Of a stretch of DNA of 64,000 bases, positions 27,626 through 36,625 are shown piece after piece. This DNA comes from Pseudomonadota bacterium (GTDB lineage: Bacteria; Pseudomonadota; Alphaproteobacteria; Sphingomonadales; Sphingomonadaceae). The notes under the pieces were generated by a model, which saw only the letters and a list, made by a program, of their open reading frames with translations, was not told where the DNA came from and did not search any database. The first letter of the stretch is position 1; each line of letters starts with the position of its first letter. The stretch is from assembly GCA_020160755.1 (NCBI GenBank), contig JAIUPN010000002.1:124001-188000 (forward strand), in the 5' to 3' direction. The translations under genes were made by a program, and so were the position numbers.

Positions 27626-30097
27626 ATGAAGAAATTGCTTCGCACGAGTGGCTCGATTATCGCCGTCCTGGCAGGCATTTCGGCCGCCGCCGCCTTCGCG
27701 CAGGATAACGCCAAAGAGGCGCCGCAGCCGGGCGCGTCGCAGGGCGAAATCGTTGTGACGGGCACGCGGCGGAACGATCTCAAGGCGGCCGATTCCGCTC
27801 AGCCGATCGACATTATCACCGGCGCCGAACTGCTCGAAAAGGGCACGGCCGACATGAACGATCTTCTCCGCACCGAGGTCCCGTCGCTCAACGTCCAGCG
27901 CCTCGTCAGCAACGACGGCGCCGTTTTCACCCGGCCTTTCTCGCTGCGCGGCCTGCCGCCGGACCAGACGCTGGTGCTCGTGAACGGCAAACGGCGCCAT
28001 CGCGGCGCGACGGTCCAGTTCACCAATGTTCCCTATATCCGGGGATCGCAGGGACCCGATCTTTCGGCGATTCCGTCGATCGCGATCGGCCAGCTGGAGG
28101 TTCTGCGTGACGGCGCGTCGGCGCTCTATGGATCGGATGCGATCGCCGGCGTTCTCAATTTCGGTCTGCGCCGCGATCGCGAAGGCGGATTGCTGATCGC
28201 CCGCTATGGCCAATTCTACAAGGGCGACGGTGAGGATTTCCTCGTCCAGGGCAATGTCGGGCTTCCCTTCACCGACGCCGGTTTCGTCAACATCAGCGGC
28301 GAATATGTGAACGCCAGCACGACGTCGCGCGGTATCCAGCGTCCCGACGCGCAGGCGCTCATCAATGCCGGCGTTCAGGATGTCCCGGTCCCGGCGCAGC
28401 GCTGGGGAAATCCCGAATCCGAGGCGGCGCGCATCTTCGTCAATGCCGGCATCGAACTGTCGGACGAGATGGAATTCTACACCTTCGGCAATTATAGCTG
28501 GAGCCGCGGCACGACGGCCTTCTTCTACCGCAATCCCAATGCCAGCTTCATTTCCACCTCGATTCCGCTCACCAATACGCCCGGAGGACAGCGCTTCAGC
28601 TTCCGCCAGCTCTTTCCCGGCGGCTTTACCCCGGATTTCGGCGCCACGGTGACCGACGCGGCGCTTGCGGCCGGCCTCAAGGGCGAATTCTCCTCGGGCC
28701 TGACCTATGACCTCAGCGCTTCCTATGGTCAGAACCATGCTTCCTACCGGATCGAAAATACGGTCAATCCGTCGCTTGGTCTCGCGTCGCCAACATCCTT
28801 CAAGCCGGGGCAGCTCGAGCAGCGCGAACTCGCTTTCAATCTCGATCTCACTTACCCCATCGCGATCGGCACCTCCGATCCGCTGACGCTTGCCGGCGGT
28901 CTCGAGTATCGGCGCGAGACATATGAGATCACGGCCGGCGACATCGCATCATGGCAGGTTGGTCCTTTCGCGTCGGTCATCGATCCCGATACCGGAAACC
29001 GCGTCGGACTGCCGGTCGGCTCGAACGGCTTCCCGGGCTTCAGTCCCATCCAGGCGGGCGAGTTCGCGCGCAGCAACTGGGCCGCCTATACGTCGCTCGA
29101 AGGCAATCTCACCGACGCGCTCCAGTTCGGCCTTGCCGGCCGCTACGAGAATTACTCGGACTTCGGCTCGAAATTCACCTGGAAGATCAACGGGCGATAT
29201 GATTTCTCGGACGTCTTCGCGGTGCGCGGATCGGTCAACACCGGCTTTCGGGCGCCGACGCCGGGCCAGTCGAACGCCTCGCAGGTCCAGACCAACATCG
29301 ACTCGATAACCGGGGCGCCGCTGACCGCAGGCATTATCGCGCCCAACAATCCGGTGGCGCAATTCTTCGGCGCGACGCCGCTTCGGCCCGAGAATTCGTT
29401 CAACGTCGCCGGCGGCATCGTGGTGAAGCCCTCCAATCGCATCACCTTCACGCTCGACTATTTCAACATCAAGGTCGAAGACCGGATCGCCGTATCGGGC
29501 AATTTCAATCTCACCCCGGCGCAGCGTGCGCAGCTCGCGGCGCTTGGCATTCCCGGTGGGGATTCCTTCCAGCAGGTGAGCTTCTTCACCAATTCCTTCG
29601 ACAGCCGCACCCAGGGCGTCGATGCGGTGCTCACCGTGGGCTTCGACCTCGGCGACGGCAAGGCCACGCTCGGCCTCAACGGCAACTATACCAAAACCGA
29701 TGTCATCAAGGCTTCGCCGGTGATCACTGCGGACCGCGAGCGGCTGCTCGAACTCGAGGGCTTCGTTCCGAAGTGGAAGGGCAATGCGTCCTTCACTTAT
29801 GCGGGCGAGCGCTTCGGCTTCGTCGCGCGCGCGAACTATTATGGCAAATGGACCGACTATGGCGCCGCACCGGCTGCCGACCAGACGGGCGGCGCCGAAC
29901 TGCTGGTCGATCTCGAGCTGTCCTACAAGGTCAGCGACATGCTCAAGCTTGCGGTCGGCGGCGAGAATATCTTCGACAATTACCCCGACGTCGAGGCGCG
30001 GCAATCCCAGATCAACAACGGGATCCGATATCTCCGCTTCGCGCCGACGGGGTTCAACGGGGGCTTCTGGTACGTCCGCGCGACCGCCTCCTTCTGA
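27626..30097 (+). CDS. TonB-dependent outer membrane receptor
   Basis: An 823-residue receptor with a signal peptide (SIIAVLAGISAAAAFAQ), TonB-box-like EIVVTGTRRNDLKAADSAQP, a plug with FSLRGLPPDQTLVLVNGKRR and VLRDGASALYGSDAIAGVLN, and a full barrel ending ATASF. The plug resembles that of the receptor at 36626, both being of the iron/sugar/amino-acid type seen in sphingomonads. GGGAGGGG precedes the ATG. It ends 36 bp from a convergent LysR gene that controls an amino-acid ABC operon, so it may supply that transporter; the ligand is unknown. Confidence 0.92.
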   Translation: MKKLLRTSGSIIAVLAGISAAAAFAQDNAKEAPQPGASQGEIVVTGTRRNDLKAADSAQPIDIITGAELLEKGTADMNDLLRTEVPSLNVQRLVSNDGAVFTRPFSLRGLPPDQTLVLVNGKRRHRGATVQFTNVPYIRGSQGPDLSAIPSIAIGQLEVLRDGASALYGSDAIAGVLNFGLRRDREGGLLIARYGQFYKGDGEDFLVQGNVGLPFTDAGFVNISGEYVNASTTSRGIQRPDAQALINAGVQDVPVPAQRWGNPESEAARIFVNAGIELSDEMEFYTFGNYSWSRGTTAFFYRNPNASFISTSIPLTNTPGGQRFSFRQLFPGGFTPDFGATVTDAALAAGLKGEFSSGLTYDLSASYGQNHASYRIENTVNPSLGLASPTSFKPGQLEQRELAFNLDLTYPIAIGTSDPLTLAGGLEYRRETYEITAGDIASWQVGPFASVIDPDTGNRVGLPVGSNGFPGFSPIQAGEFARSNWAAYTSLEGNLTDALQFGLAGRYENYSDFGSKFTWKINGRYDFSDVFAVRGSVNTGFRAPTPGQSNASQVQTNIDSITGAPLTAGIIAPNNPVAQFFGATPLRPENSFNVAGGIVVKPSNRITFTLDYFNIKVEDRIAVSGNFNLTPAQRAQLAALGIPGGDSFQQVSFFTNSFDSRTQGVDAVLTVGFDLGDGKATLGLNGNYTKTDVIKASPVITADRERLLELEGFVPKWKGNASFTYAGERFGFVARANYYGKWTDYGAAPAADQTGGAELLVDLELSYKVSDMLKLAVGGENIFDNYPDVEARQSQINNGIRYLRFAPTGFNGGFWYVRATASF

Positions 30098-30133
30098 TCG
30101 GTGGCCGTGAGGGCCGTGCGGCGTCTTGTGTCT

Positions 30134-31039
30134 TCAGCTGGCGTCGGAGCCGAACATCGCGTCGCGGTGGGATTCGAGCACCGCGATAAAGGCCGCAGCG
30201 ACTTGGGACATCGGCCTCAACTTCGGCGTGAAGAGCATATATTCAAAATGGACCTCCGGCGCGAAATCACGGACCGTAAGGCCCCGCTCGGCATAATCCG
30301 CTGCGGTCACGGGGTTGAGGATCGAACATCCGACCCCCTGCATGACAAGCGCGCAGATGGTCATCGCATATTGGGTTTCGATGACCATCTCGCGGTGGAC
30401 GCCCGCGTCCTCGAAAATGCGATCGATGCGGTGACGCACGCCGTCCTCGAGCGCGAGCGAAATGAAGGGCTCGCCCTCGAGATCGGCCGGCCGAATGACG
30501 TCCTTGACGGCCAGCCGGTGACCGGCAGGGAGAACGCAGGCGCCGGGGCAGCGCAGGAAGCGCTCCATCCTTATGCCGGGCAATTCGCGCGCCGGCGTCG
30601 CGAGCCCGATGTCGAACTGCTGGTTCGCCATCCATTGCCGCACCGTCGAGGAACTGCGGGTCTGGAGCTGAACGGTGACGCCGGGATGCGTCTCGCGAAA
30701 GGCCGCGATCACGCGCGGCAGGAAACTGACCGCGAGCGCCGGGAGGGCGGCGATCCGGAGCGTGCCGGTCGCCATGTTGCGGATGTCTTCCGCTACCCGC
30801 TTCAGGGCCGCAATACCGGAGAAGCTCCGCTCGACTTCGTAGAAAAAGGCGTCGGCTTCGGGCGTCACGGTGAGCGCGCTGCCACGCGAGCGCAGGAAGA
30901 GCTGAAAACCCAGCTGATGCTCGAGCTCGGCAAGCATCTTGCTCACCGCGGGTTGCGACAGGTTGAGCGACTGCGCGGCCTGGGTGACCGATCCCGAGAG
31001 CATCACGGCCCTGAAGGCTTCGAGGTGACGCAGGTTCAT
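30134..31039 (-). CDS. LysR-family transcriptional regulator
   Basis: A 301-residue LysR regulator with an N-terminal winged helix (HLEAFRAVMLSGSVTQAAQS, LNLSQPAVSKMLAELEHQ) and a periplasmic-binding-like effector domain (ALPALAVSFLPRVIAAFRE to HFEYMLFTPKLRPMS). ATG at 31039 gives the standard family start. It is divergent from an amino-acid binding-protein gene with only about 55 bp between, so it almost surely regulates the ABC operon, probably in response to the imported amino acid. Confidence 0.92.
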   Translation of the reverse strand: MNLRHLEAFRAVMLSGSVTQAAQSLNLSQPAVSKMLAELEHQLGFQLFLRSRGSALTVTPEADAFFYEVERSFSGIAALKRVAEDIRNMATGTLRIAALPALAVSFLPRVIAAFRETHPGVTVQLQTRSSSTVRQWMANQQFDIGLATPARELPGIRMERFLRCPGACVLPAGHRLAVKDVIRPADLEGEPFISLALEDGVRHRIDRIFEDAGVHREMVIETQYAMTICALVMQGVGCSILNPVTAADYAERGLTVRDFAPEVHFEYMLFTPKLRPMSQVAAAFIAVLESHRDAMFGSDAS

Positions 31040-31054
31040 TGGACATCGCTCCCT

Positions 31055-31069
31055 ATAGCTGTTTCTTAT
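31055..31069. promoter_or_regulatory. Possible LysR-box in the divergent promoter
   Basis: ATA (31055-31057) and TAT (31067-31069) form an interrupted palindrome with a T-N11-A core, the general LysR-type operator form. It lies between the LysR gene and the ABC operon. The site is short, so confidence is low. Confidence 0.35.
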
Positions 31070-31094
31070 GGCACTAGCAGTGAAAGCCTCGTTT

Positions 31095-32165
31095 ATGAAT
31101 AGGTCGCACGCACCGCGCCGCTGGTTACCGGCGCTGCTCGCCGCAGGCGCCCTGTTACTCGGCGGCTGCGGCCGCGAGCCCGCCGGCACCGGTGGGCATG
31201 AAATCGCCGCGGCGAAGGGATCGACCCTTGCGCGGATTCGCGCGCGCGGAACGCTCAATTGCGCAATTCATACGGGGCAGCTCGGCATGTCCTATCTCGA
31301 CAAGCGCGGACGCTGGCAGGGCTTCTTCGTCGATTACTGCCGGGCGCTCGCCGCCGCGGTCCTCGGCGATGCCCGCAAGGTCCGGTTCATGCCGGTCGCC
31401 TCGAACAAGCGCTTCACGATCGTGCAGACGGGCGAGGCCGATGTCCTGTCGCGGACGACCACATGGACGCTGACGCGCGACACCGACCTCGGGGTGAATT
31501 TCGTCGGCACCATGTATTATGATGGTCAGAGCTTCCTGGTGCCCCGGCGATCGGGCGTGCGGCTTCCGGCGGATCTCGATGGCGCGTCGATCTGCATCAC
31601 CAAGGGGACGACCTCCGAACTCAACACCGCCGAATATTTCGAGCGCAAGGGGTTGCGTTTCCAGTCCGTCGTGTTCGAGAATCCCGAGGAAGCCAAGCTC
31701 GCCTTCTTTGCCGGGCGGTGCGACGCAATGACCACCGATGCCTTCACGCTGACGGTGATCCGCCTAGCCGACACCGCGCATCCCGACGATTATGTGGTGC
31801 TGCCCGAGCGGCTCACCAAAGAACCGGTCGGCCCAGTCGTGCGCAGCGACGACGAGCAATGGTATGAGATCAACAAATGGGTGCTGAACGCGCTCTTCGC
31901 TGCCGAGGAAATGGGGGTCACCCGCGCGAATGCCGCGCGCATGCGTATGGCCTCGCGCGACCCTGAGGTGCGCAAGATGCTCGGCGGCTTGCCCGGATTC
32001 GGCAAGTCGCTCGGCCTCGACGATGACTGGGCGTACCGGGCAATCGAGGCGACCGGCAATTATGGCGAAATCTTCGACCGGCACATTACGCCGCTCGGCG
32101 TCGAACGCGGACAGAATAAGCTCTATCGGGACGGCGGGCTGATCTACCCGTTGCCGATGCGATGA
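31095..32165 (+). CDS. Amino-acid ABC transporter substrate-binding lipoprotein (AapJ-like)
   Basis: A 356-residue binding protein with a lipobox (LLAAGALLLGGC) and the AapJ/BztA fold: TLNCAIHTGQLGMSYLDKRG, VRFMPVASNKRFTIVQTGEAD, ICITKGTTSELNTAEYF and a C-terminal IYPLPMR. It resembles binding proteins for general L-amino acids. ATG at 31095 is preferred over 31068 because a possible operator covers the latter and GTGAAAG precedes the former. AapJ is usually a free periplasmic protein; here it appears to be lipid-anchored. It overlaps the permease gene by 4 bp. Confidence 0.9.
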   Translation: MNRSHAPRRWLPALLAAGALLLGGCGREPAGTGGHEIAAAKGSTLARIRARGTLNCAIHTGQLGMSYLDKRGRWQGFFVDYCRALAAAVLGDARKVRFMPVASNKRFTIVQTGEADVLSRTTTWTLTRDTDLGVNFVGTMYYDGQSFLVPRRSGVRLPADLDGASICITKGTTSELNTAEYFERKGLRFQSVVFENPEEAKLAFFAGRCDAMTTDAFTLTVIRLADTAHPDDYVVLPERLTKEPVGPVVRSDDEQWYEINKWVLNALFAAEEMGVTRANAARMRMASRDPEVRKMLGGLPGFGKSLGLDDDWAYRAIEATGNYGEIFDRHITPLGVERGQNKLYRDGGLIYPLPMR

Positions 32166-34354
32166 ACCATAAACACAGGCGGCTTGCCATCGCTGCGTTG
32201 CCCTGGCTGCTGATCGCGGGCGGGCTTGTGGTCGCCTACGGCCTGTTTGCGACATTGGCGGACAATCTAGCGGACCGAAACATCCGGACGGGGTTCGGTT
32301 TCCTGTTCGACCGGGCGGGCTTCGCGATTGGCGAAACGCTGATTGCTTACGCGCCGGGCGATTCCTATGCCGCGGCGCTGGCGGTGGGTCTTCTCAACAC
32401 GCTCCTGATATCGGCGCTCGGCATCATCTTCTCGACCTTGCTCGGCCTCGCGGTCTGCATGGCGCGCCTGTCGTCCAACTGGCTGCTTGCGAGGCTCTCC
32501 GGCCTTTATATCGAGCTGGTTCGCAATATTCCGCTGCTGCTCCAGATGTTCGTCTGGTACGCCGCGCTGCTGTTCGGTCTGCCCGGACCCGGCCCGGGCG
32601 CCGTCGGACCGTTCGACCTCGATAATCGGGGATTGCACCTCCCCGCGCTCTCCTTGGCCGATCCGGGACGGCCGGTCTTGCTCATCGCGATCGTCGCCTG
32701 TGCGATCCTGCTGGGTGCCGTGCGGCGAGGAGCCGTTCGCATGCGCACTGCGCTGGCCTTCGCCGGCATCTCCCTGGTGCCGCTCTTGCTGTGGGGCGGG
32801 ATCGATCTGCCGCGGGCGGGGCGCTTCGGAACCGTCGGCGGATTGTCGCTCTCCACGGAGTTTCTGACGCTGGTCGCCAGCCTTTCGGTCTATGCCTCGG
32901 CCTATCTGGCCGAGATATTCCGCGGCGCGATCCTCGCCGTTCCCGCAGGGCAGAGCGAGGCCGCCAAAGCGCTCGGCCTGTCGCCCGCGCAAACAATGGG
33001 ACGGATCGTGATGCCGCAAGCGCTGCGCATCGCCATACCGCCGATGACGAGCTGGCATCTTAACACGATCAAGAACAGCTCCCTGGGGGTCGCGATCGGA
33101 TATCCCGAATTTGTCTCGGTGGTCGATACCGTCATCAGTCAGACAGGGCAGGCGATCGAGGGCGTCGGCCTGATCGTCGCGACCTTCCTGCTGCTTTCGC
33201 TATCCTTGTCGTTCGTCACCGGCCTCTATGCCCGCCAGTTGGGCTGGAGCGTCGCCGGGCAGCCCGGCCGGAGCATCCAGTCGGCGCCCCTCGAACCGTT
33301 TCCGCTGCGCTCGGCGGCCGCCTGGCCGTCGTGGATGCGGCGCAATCTGTTCAGGGGAGGACGCCAGTCGATATTGACCATCGCGATCCTCGCCATGACC
33401 GCGGTTTTCGCCGGCAAGGGGCTCTCGTGGCTGCTGTTCGACGCGACCTTCGCCGGGGGCGCGGCCGATTGCCGTTTGGCCAGCGGTGCTTGCTGGCCAT
33501 TCCTCCGCGAAAATGCGAGGCTGATATTGTTTGGCACCTATCCCGAAGTCGAGCAGTGGCGGTCCGCAGCAGCGGCGGCCGCGCTGCTTTCATGCCTTGC
33601 CTTCTCCTTCGTCCCTCGATTTTGGCGCAGCCGCCTCGGGCTTGTCTGGCTCGGCGCAATCGCCGTGGCGGTACTTCTGCTACGAGGAGGATTCGCGGGC
33701 CTTTCCTATGTCCCGATGGAGAAGTGGAGCGGCCTGCCGGTCACATTGCTGCTCGCGAGCCTCGCGGTTGTCGGCGCGTTTCCGCTGGCCATACTCCTCG
33801 CGTTCGGCCGCAGGTCGACGCGGCGCGGCATTCGCTGGCCGAGCGTCGTCTTCATCGAGCTGGTTCGCGGAACGCCGCTGATCGGGGTGCTCTTCCTCGC
33901 TGCGGTCCTGTTTCCGCTGTTCGTGCCCTCTTATCTCTCGATCGACAGCCTGCCGCGCGTCCAGCTCGCGCTCATATTCTTCACTGCCGCCTATATGGCC
34001 GAGGTCATCCGGGGCGGCCTGCTGGCGGTTCCCGTCGGGCAGGCCGAGGCCGCGCATGCTCTCGGCCTCACCAAATGGCAGGCGCGGCGCCACATCCTGT
34101 TGCCGCAGGCGCTGAAAGTCAGCGTACCCGGGCTGGTCAACACTTCGATCAGCGAGGTGAAGAACACGACGCTCGTCCTCATCGTCGGCGTCTTCGATTT
34201 GTTGCAGACGACCCGCCTCTCCTACGTCGAGGCGCAATGGCGACCCTATTTCGCCGAAGCCTATCTTTTTACCGGGACAATCTTTTTCCTCCTCTGTTTC
34301 TCCCTGTCCCGGCTCAGCATGAAGATCGAACGGAAACTAAACTATGCAGGATAA
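32162..34354 (+). CDS. Fused AapQ-AapM amino-acid ABC permease
   Basis: One uninterrupted 730-residue chain with two complete permease domains. The first half matches AapQ (VGLLNTLLISALGIIFSTLL, VRNIPLLLQMFVWY, EAA loop EAAKALGLSPAQTMGRIVMP, then a C-terminal helix). The second half matches AapM from its own N-terminus (SWMRRNLFRGG, GACWPFLRENARLILFGTYP) to its EAA loop (EAAHALGLTKWQARRHILLP). In known Aap/Bzt systems these are two separate genes of about 400 and 385 residues. The junction (about residues 360-395) has no in-frame stop and no sign of frameshift, so a real fusion giving an obligate heterodimer-like pore is likely. Confidence 0.93.
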   Translation: MNHKHRRLAIAALPWLLIAGGLVVAYGLFATLADNLADRNIRTGFGFLFDRAGFAIGETLIAYAPGDSYAAALAVGLLNTLLISALGIIFSTLLGLAVCMARLSSNWLLARLSGLYIELVRNIPLLLQMFVWYAALLFGLPGPGPGAVGPFDLDNRGLHLPALSLADPGRPVLLIAIVACAILLGAVRRGAVRMRTALAFAGISLVPLLLWGGIDLPRAGRFGTVGGLSLSTEFLTLVASLSVYASAYLAEIFRGAILAVPAGQSEAAKALGLSPAQTMGRIVMPQALRIAIPPMTSWHLNTIKNSSLGVAIGYPEFVSVVDTVISQTGQAIEGVGLIVATFLLLSLSLSFVTGLYARQLGWSVAGQPGRSIQSAPLEPFPLRSAAAWPSWMRRNLFRGGRQSILTIAILAMTAVFAGKGLSWLLFDATFAGGAADCRLASGACWPFLRENARLILFGTYPEVEQWRSAAAAAALLSCLAFSFVPRFWRSRLGLVWLGAIAVAVLLLRGGFAGLSYVPMEKWSGLPVTLLLASLAVVGAFPLAILLAFGRRSTRRGIRWPSVVFIELVRGTPLIGVLFLAAVLFPLFVPSYLSIDSLPRVQLALIFFTAAYMAEVIRGGLLAVPVGQAEAAHALGLTKWQARRHILLPQALKVSVPGLVNTSISEVKNTTLVLIVGVFDLLQTTRLSYVEAQWRPYFAEAYLFTGTIFFLLCFSLSRLSMKIERKLNYAG

Positions 34355-35591
34355 TCACGACAGAAAATGGCCCGGGGAGCCGGCAAGCCCGAAAGGGCGC
34401 GCCTGGCAGGATCCGACGCGTGCCGTGCACGGCGGTCCCCGCCCGCGCGATCAGCGGGGCCTCATCAATCCGCCCGTCGACCGGGCCTCCACAATTATCT
34501 ACGATAGTGTCGAAGCCTATATGGACCGGCACCAGGGTCTCTACGATGAAGTCATCTATGGCCTGTACGGAACGCGAACGACCTTTGCGCTCGCCGAGGC
34601 TGTCAGCGAACTTGAAGGCGGCTGCAACACCGTCATCACCTCGTCCGGAACCAGCGCGATCGCGCTGGCCCTCACGGCTTTCGTGGCCGGGGGCGATCAT
34701 CTGCTCGTTGCGGATTGCGTCTATGGGCCGACCCGCAAGTTTCTGACCGACGTTCTCGCGCGTTTCGGGGTCGAGGTGGAATATTTCCGGCCCGATATCG
34801 GAGCGGAGATTGCCGGGCTGTGCCGCAGCAACACGCGGCTCATCTATATGGAGACCCCGGGCTCGCAGACATTCGATATGATCGACGTCCCCGCGATCAC
34901 GGCGGTTGCACGCAGCCGGGGCATATTGACCGCTCTCGACAACACCTGGGCGACGCCGCTTTTCTTCAAGCCCTTGGCCCACGGGGTCGACATCTCGCTT
35001 GCTTCGGCAACCAAATATCTCTCGGGGCACTCCGACTGTCTGCTCGGCACGATGACGGCCGCCAGCGATGCCGTCTACCGCCAGCTCAAGGACGCGGCGG
35101 CGCGCTGGGGCAACTGCGCGAGTCCCGACAATTGCTATCTGGTCCACCGGGGCATCAGGACGCTCGATGCGCGCCTTGAACGCCACCAGCGCACCGCAAC
35201 GACGCTGATCGAATGGTTCGCCCAGCAACCCGAAGTGGTTGCGGTCCGCTATCCGGCTCATCCCGCCGACCCCGGCCATGCGATCTGGAAGCGGGATTTC
35301 ACCGGTGCGTCCGGATTGTTCGGTGTTCAGCTCGACGGTCTTACCCCGCCCGAAACTAGCGCCTTTTTCAACGAATTCTCGCTATTCCAGCTCGGTTCGA
35401 GCTGGGGCGGCTTCGAAAGTCTCGCGGTTCCGGCGTGGCCCGCTCCGATCCGCGATTTTCCCAATGGCGAGGCAGATGGGGCGCTGATCCGCATTCACGC
35501 CGGCCTCGAAGCGCCGCAGGATCTGATCGCCGACCTCGCCGCAGCCTTCGCGCGGGTACGAGCGCTCCGCGGCCGGGGGCAGGCGTCATGA
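34344..35591 (+). CDS. Cystathionine beta-lyase-like PLP enzyme (Cys/Met metabolism family)
   Basis: A 415-residue fold-type I PLP enzyme of the Cys/Met metabolism family. PLP-lysine is Lys224 in SLASATKYLSGHSDCLLGT, the MetC-type sequence. Other family marks are the N-terminal RAVHGG, the phosphate-binding EAVSELEGG and SSGTSAIALAL, and LDNTWATPLFFKPLAHG. It would cleave a C-S bond of cystathionine or a related thioether amino acid to thiol, pyruvate and ammonia. It starts 11 bp inside the permease gene and its stop overlaps the ATPase start, so it is built into the ABC operon, which strongly suggests that it acts on the imported substrate. Confidence 0.9.
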   Translation: MQDNHDRKWPGEPASPKGRAWQDPTRAVHGGPRPRDQRGLINPPVDRASTIIYDSVEAYMDRHQGLYDEVIYGLYGTRTTFALAEAVSELEGGCNTVITSSGTSAIALALTAFVAGGDHLLVADCVYGPTRKFLTDVLARFGVEVEYFRPDIGAEIAGLCRSNTRLIYMETPGSQTFDMIDVPAITAVARSRGILTALDNTWATPLFFKPLAHGVDISLASATKYLSGHSDCLLGTMTAASDAVYRQLKDAAARWGNCASPDNCYLVHRGIRTLDARLERHQRTATTLIEWFAQQPEVVAVRYPAHPADPGHAIWKRDFTGASGLFGVQLDGLTPPETSAFFNEFSLFQLGSSWGGFESLAVPAWPAPIRDFPNGEADGALIRIHAGLEAPQDLIADLAAAFARVRALRGRGQAS

Positions 35592-36340
35592 CCGACGCCT
35601 CGGGCCACGCGGCCGTCAGCTTGCGGCAGGTCGACAAATATTATGGCGCCTATCATGCCCTCCGCTCGATCGACCTCGAAATCGCCCCGCGCGAGCGGAT
35701 CGTGATTTGCGGGCCTTCGGGTTCCGGCAAGTCGACGCTCATTCGCTGCATGAACAGGCTCGAGGTGCCCGACTCCGGCGCCGTCCTGATCGAGGGGGCC
35801 AAGATTACCGACGCGTCGCGGGAGGCCGTTGCGGCGCTCCGCGCCGTCGGCATGGTCTTTCAACAGTTCAATCTGTTCCCGCACAAGACGGTGCTGGAGA
35901 ATTGCACCCTCGCGCCCGTCCTCCTCGGCGGCTTGTCTCTTCCGGAGGCGGAGGCGCGCGCCATATCCTATTTGGACAAGGTGAGGATTGGCGACCAGGC
36001 GGGCAAATATCCAGGGCAGCTCTCGGGAGGGCAGCAACAGCGGGCCGCAATAGCTCGCGCTCTGGCGATGGAACCCAGGATTCTTCTCTTTGACGAGCCG
36101 ACATCGGCGCTCGATCCCGAGATGATCAAAGAGGTACTCGATGTGATGACGGCCCTTGCCGGCGAAGGACGGACGATGGTGTGCGTGACGCACGAAATGG
36201 GATTCGCGCGCGAGGCGGCCGATCGCATTCTTTTCATGGATCAGGGCCAGATCATCGAAGACGCAAGGCCGGCCGATTTTTTCGCCGCGCCGAAAAGCGA
36301 GCGCGCACGGACCTTTCTCGAACAGATACTTTCGCATTGA
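35588..36340 (+). CDS. Amino-acid ABC transporter ATP-binding protein (AapP-like)
   Basis: A 250-residue ATPase of the polar amino-acid family: Walker A GPSGSGKST at 42-50, Q-loop QQFNLFPHKTVLENC, signature LSGGQQQR near 145, Walker B ILLFDEPTSALDPEM and the switch His in VTHEMGF. ATG at 35588 overlaps the stop of the PLP gene (ATGA). Together with the fused permease and the lipoprotein it forms a full transporter. Confidence 0.95.
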   Translation: MTDASGHAAVSLRQVDKYYGAYHALRSIDLEIAPRERIVICGPSGSGKSTLIRCMNRLEVPDSGAVLIEGAKITDASREAVAALRAVGMVFQQFNLFPHKTVLENCTLAPVLLGGLSLPEAEARAISYLDKVRIGDQAGKYPGQLSGGQQQRAAIARALAMEPRILLFDEPTSALDPEMIKEVLDVMTALAGEGRTMVCVTHEMGFAREAADRILFMDQGQIIEDARPADFFAAPKSERARTFLEQILSH

Positions 36341-36625
36341 GCGGCTCAAGTCGGTCGCCCCCAAGCTGTGCCGACCCACTTAATCATGTCATTTCATAAG
36401 CAAGCCGAGGGAGGGGCCAGCCGGCTCCTTGTGCGAAAAGGCTCAGGCCGGAAAAAAAATTTCAAAATTGATGAGGGGTAGAGCTTTGGGGTGCGTATCT
36501 AATAGGTATCGTGCGCCCGGAATTTCCTTCATAACTAATTGATATGATTCAATAAATTCCTATTGACCTGTATATACATTTGATGCTCTCTGAGGGGAAT
36601 CAGCCAACCATCAGGGGGTTTCGCT
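36341..36625. promoter_or_regulatory. Intergenic region upstream of the second TonB receptor
   Basis: A 285-bp, clearly AT-richer stretch. It contains an imperfect stem-loop at about 36421-36451 (CCGGC/GCCGG) followed by an A-run, probably the end of the ABC operon, and a promoter-like TTGACC at 36563-36568 with a HutC-consensus palindrome directly after it. No gene is visible. Confidence 0.55.
36569..36578. promoter_or_regulatory. HutC/GntR-type operator upstream of the TonB receptor
   Basis: TGTATATACA is a perfect 10-bp palindrome and contains GTATATAC, which fits the HutC-subfamily consensus GT-N-TA-N-AC. It directly follows a TTGACC -35-like sequence, where a bound repressor would block RNA polymerase. 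A matching site lies before the GntR gene at 41559. Confidence 0.65.

Noticed and set aside
36541..36560. Fur box before the TonB receptor
   Set aside because: ATTGA and TCAAT arms are too short and do not match the Fur consensus; the HutC-type site close by is more convincing.
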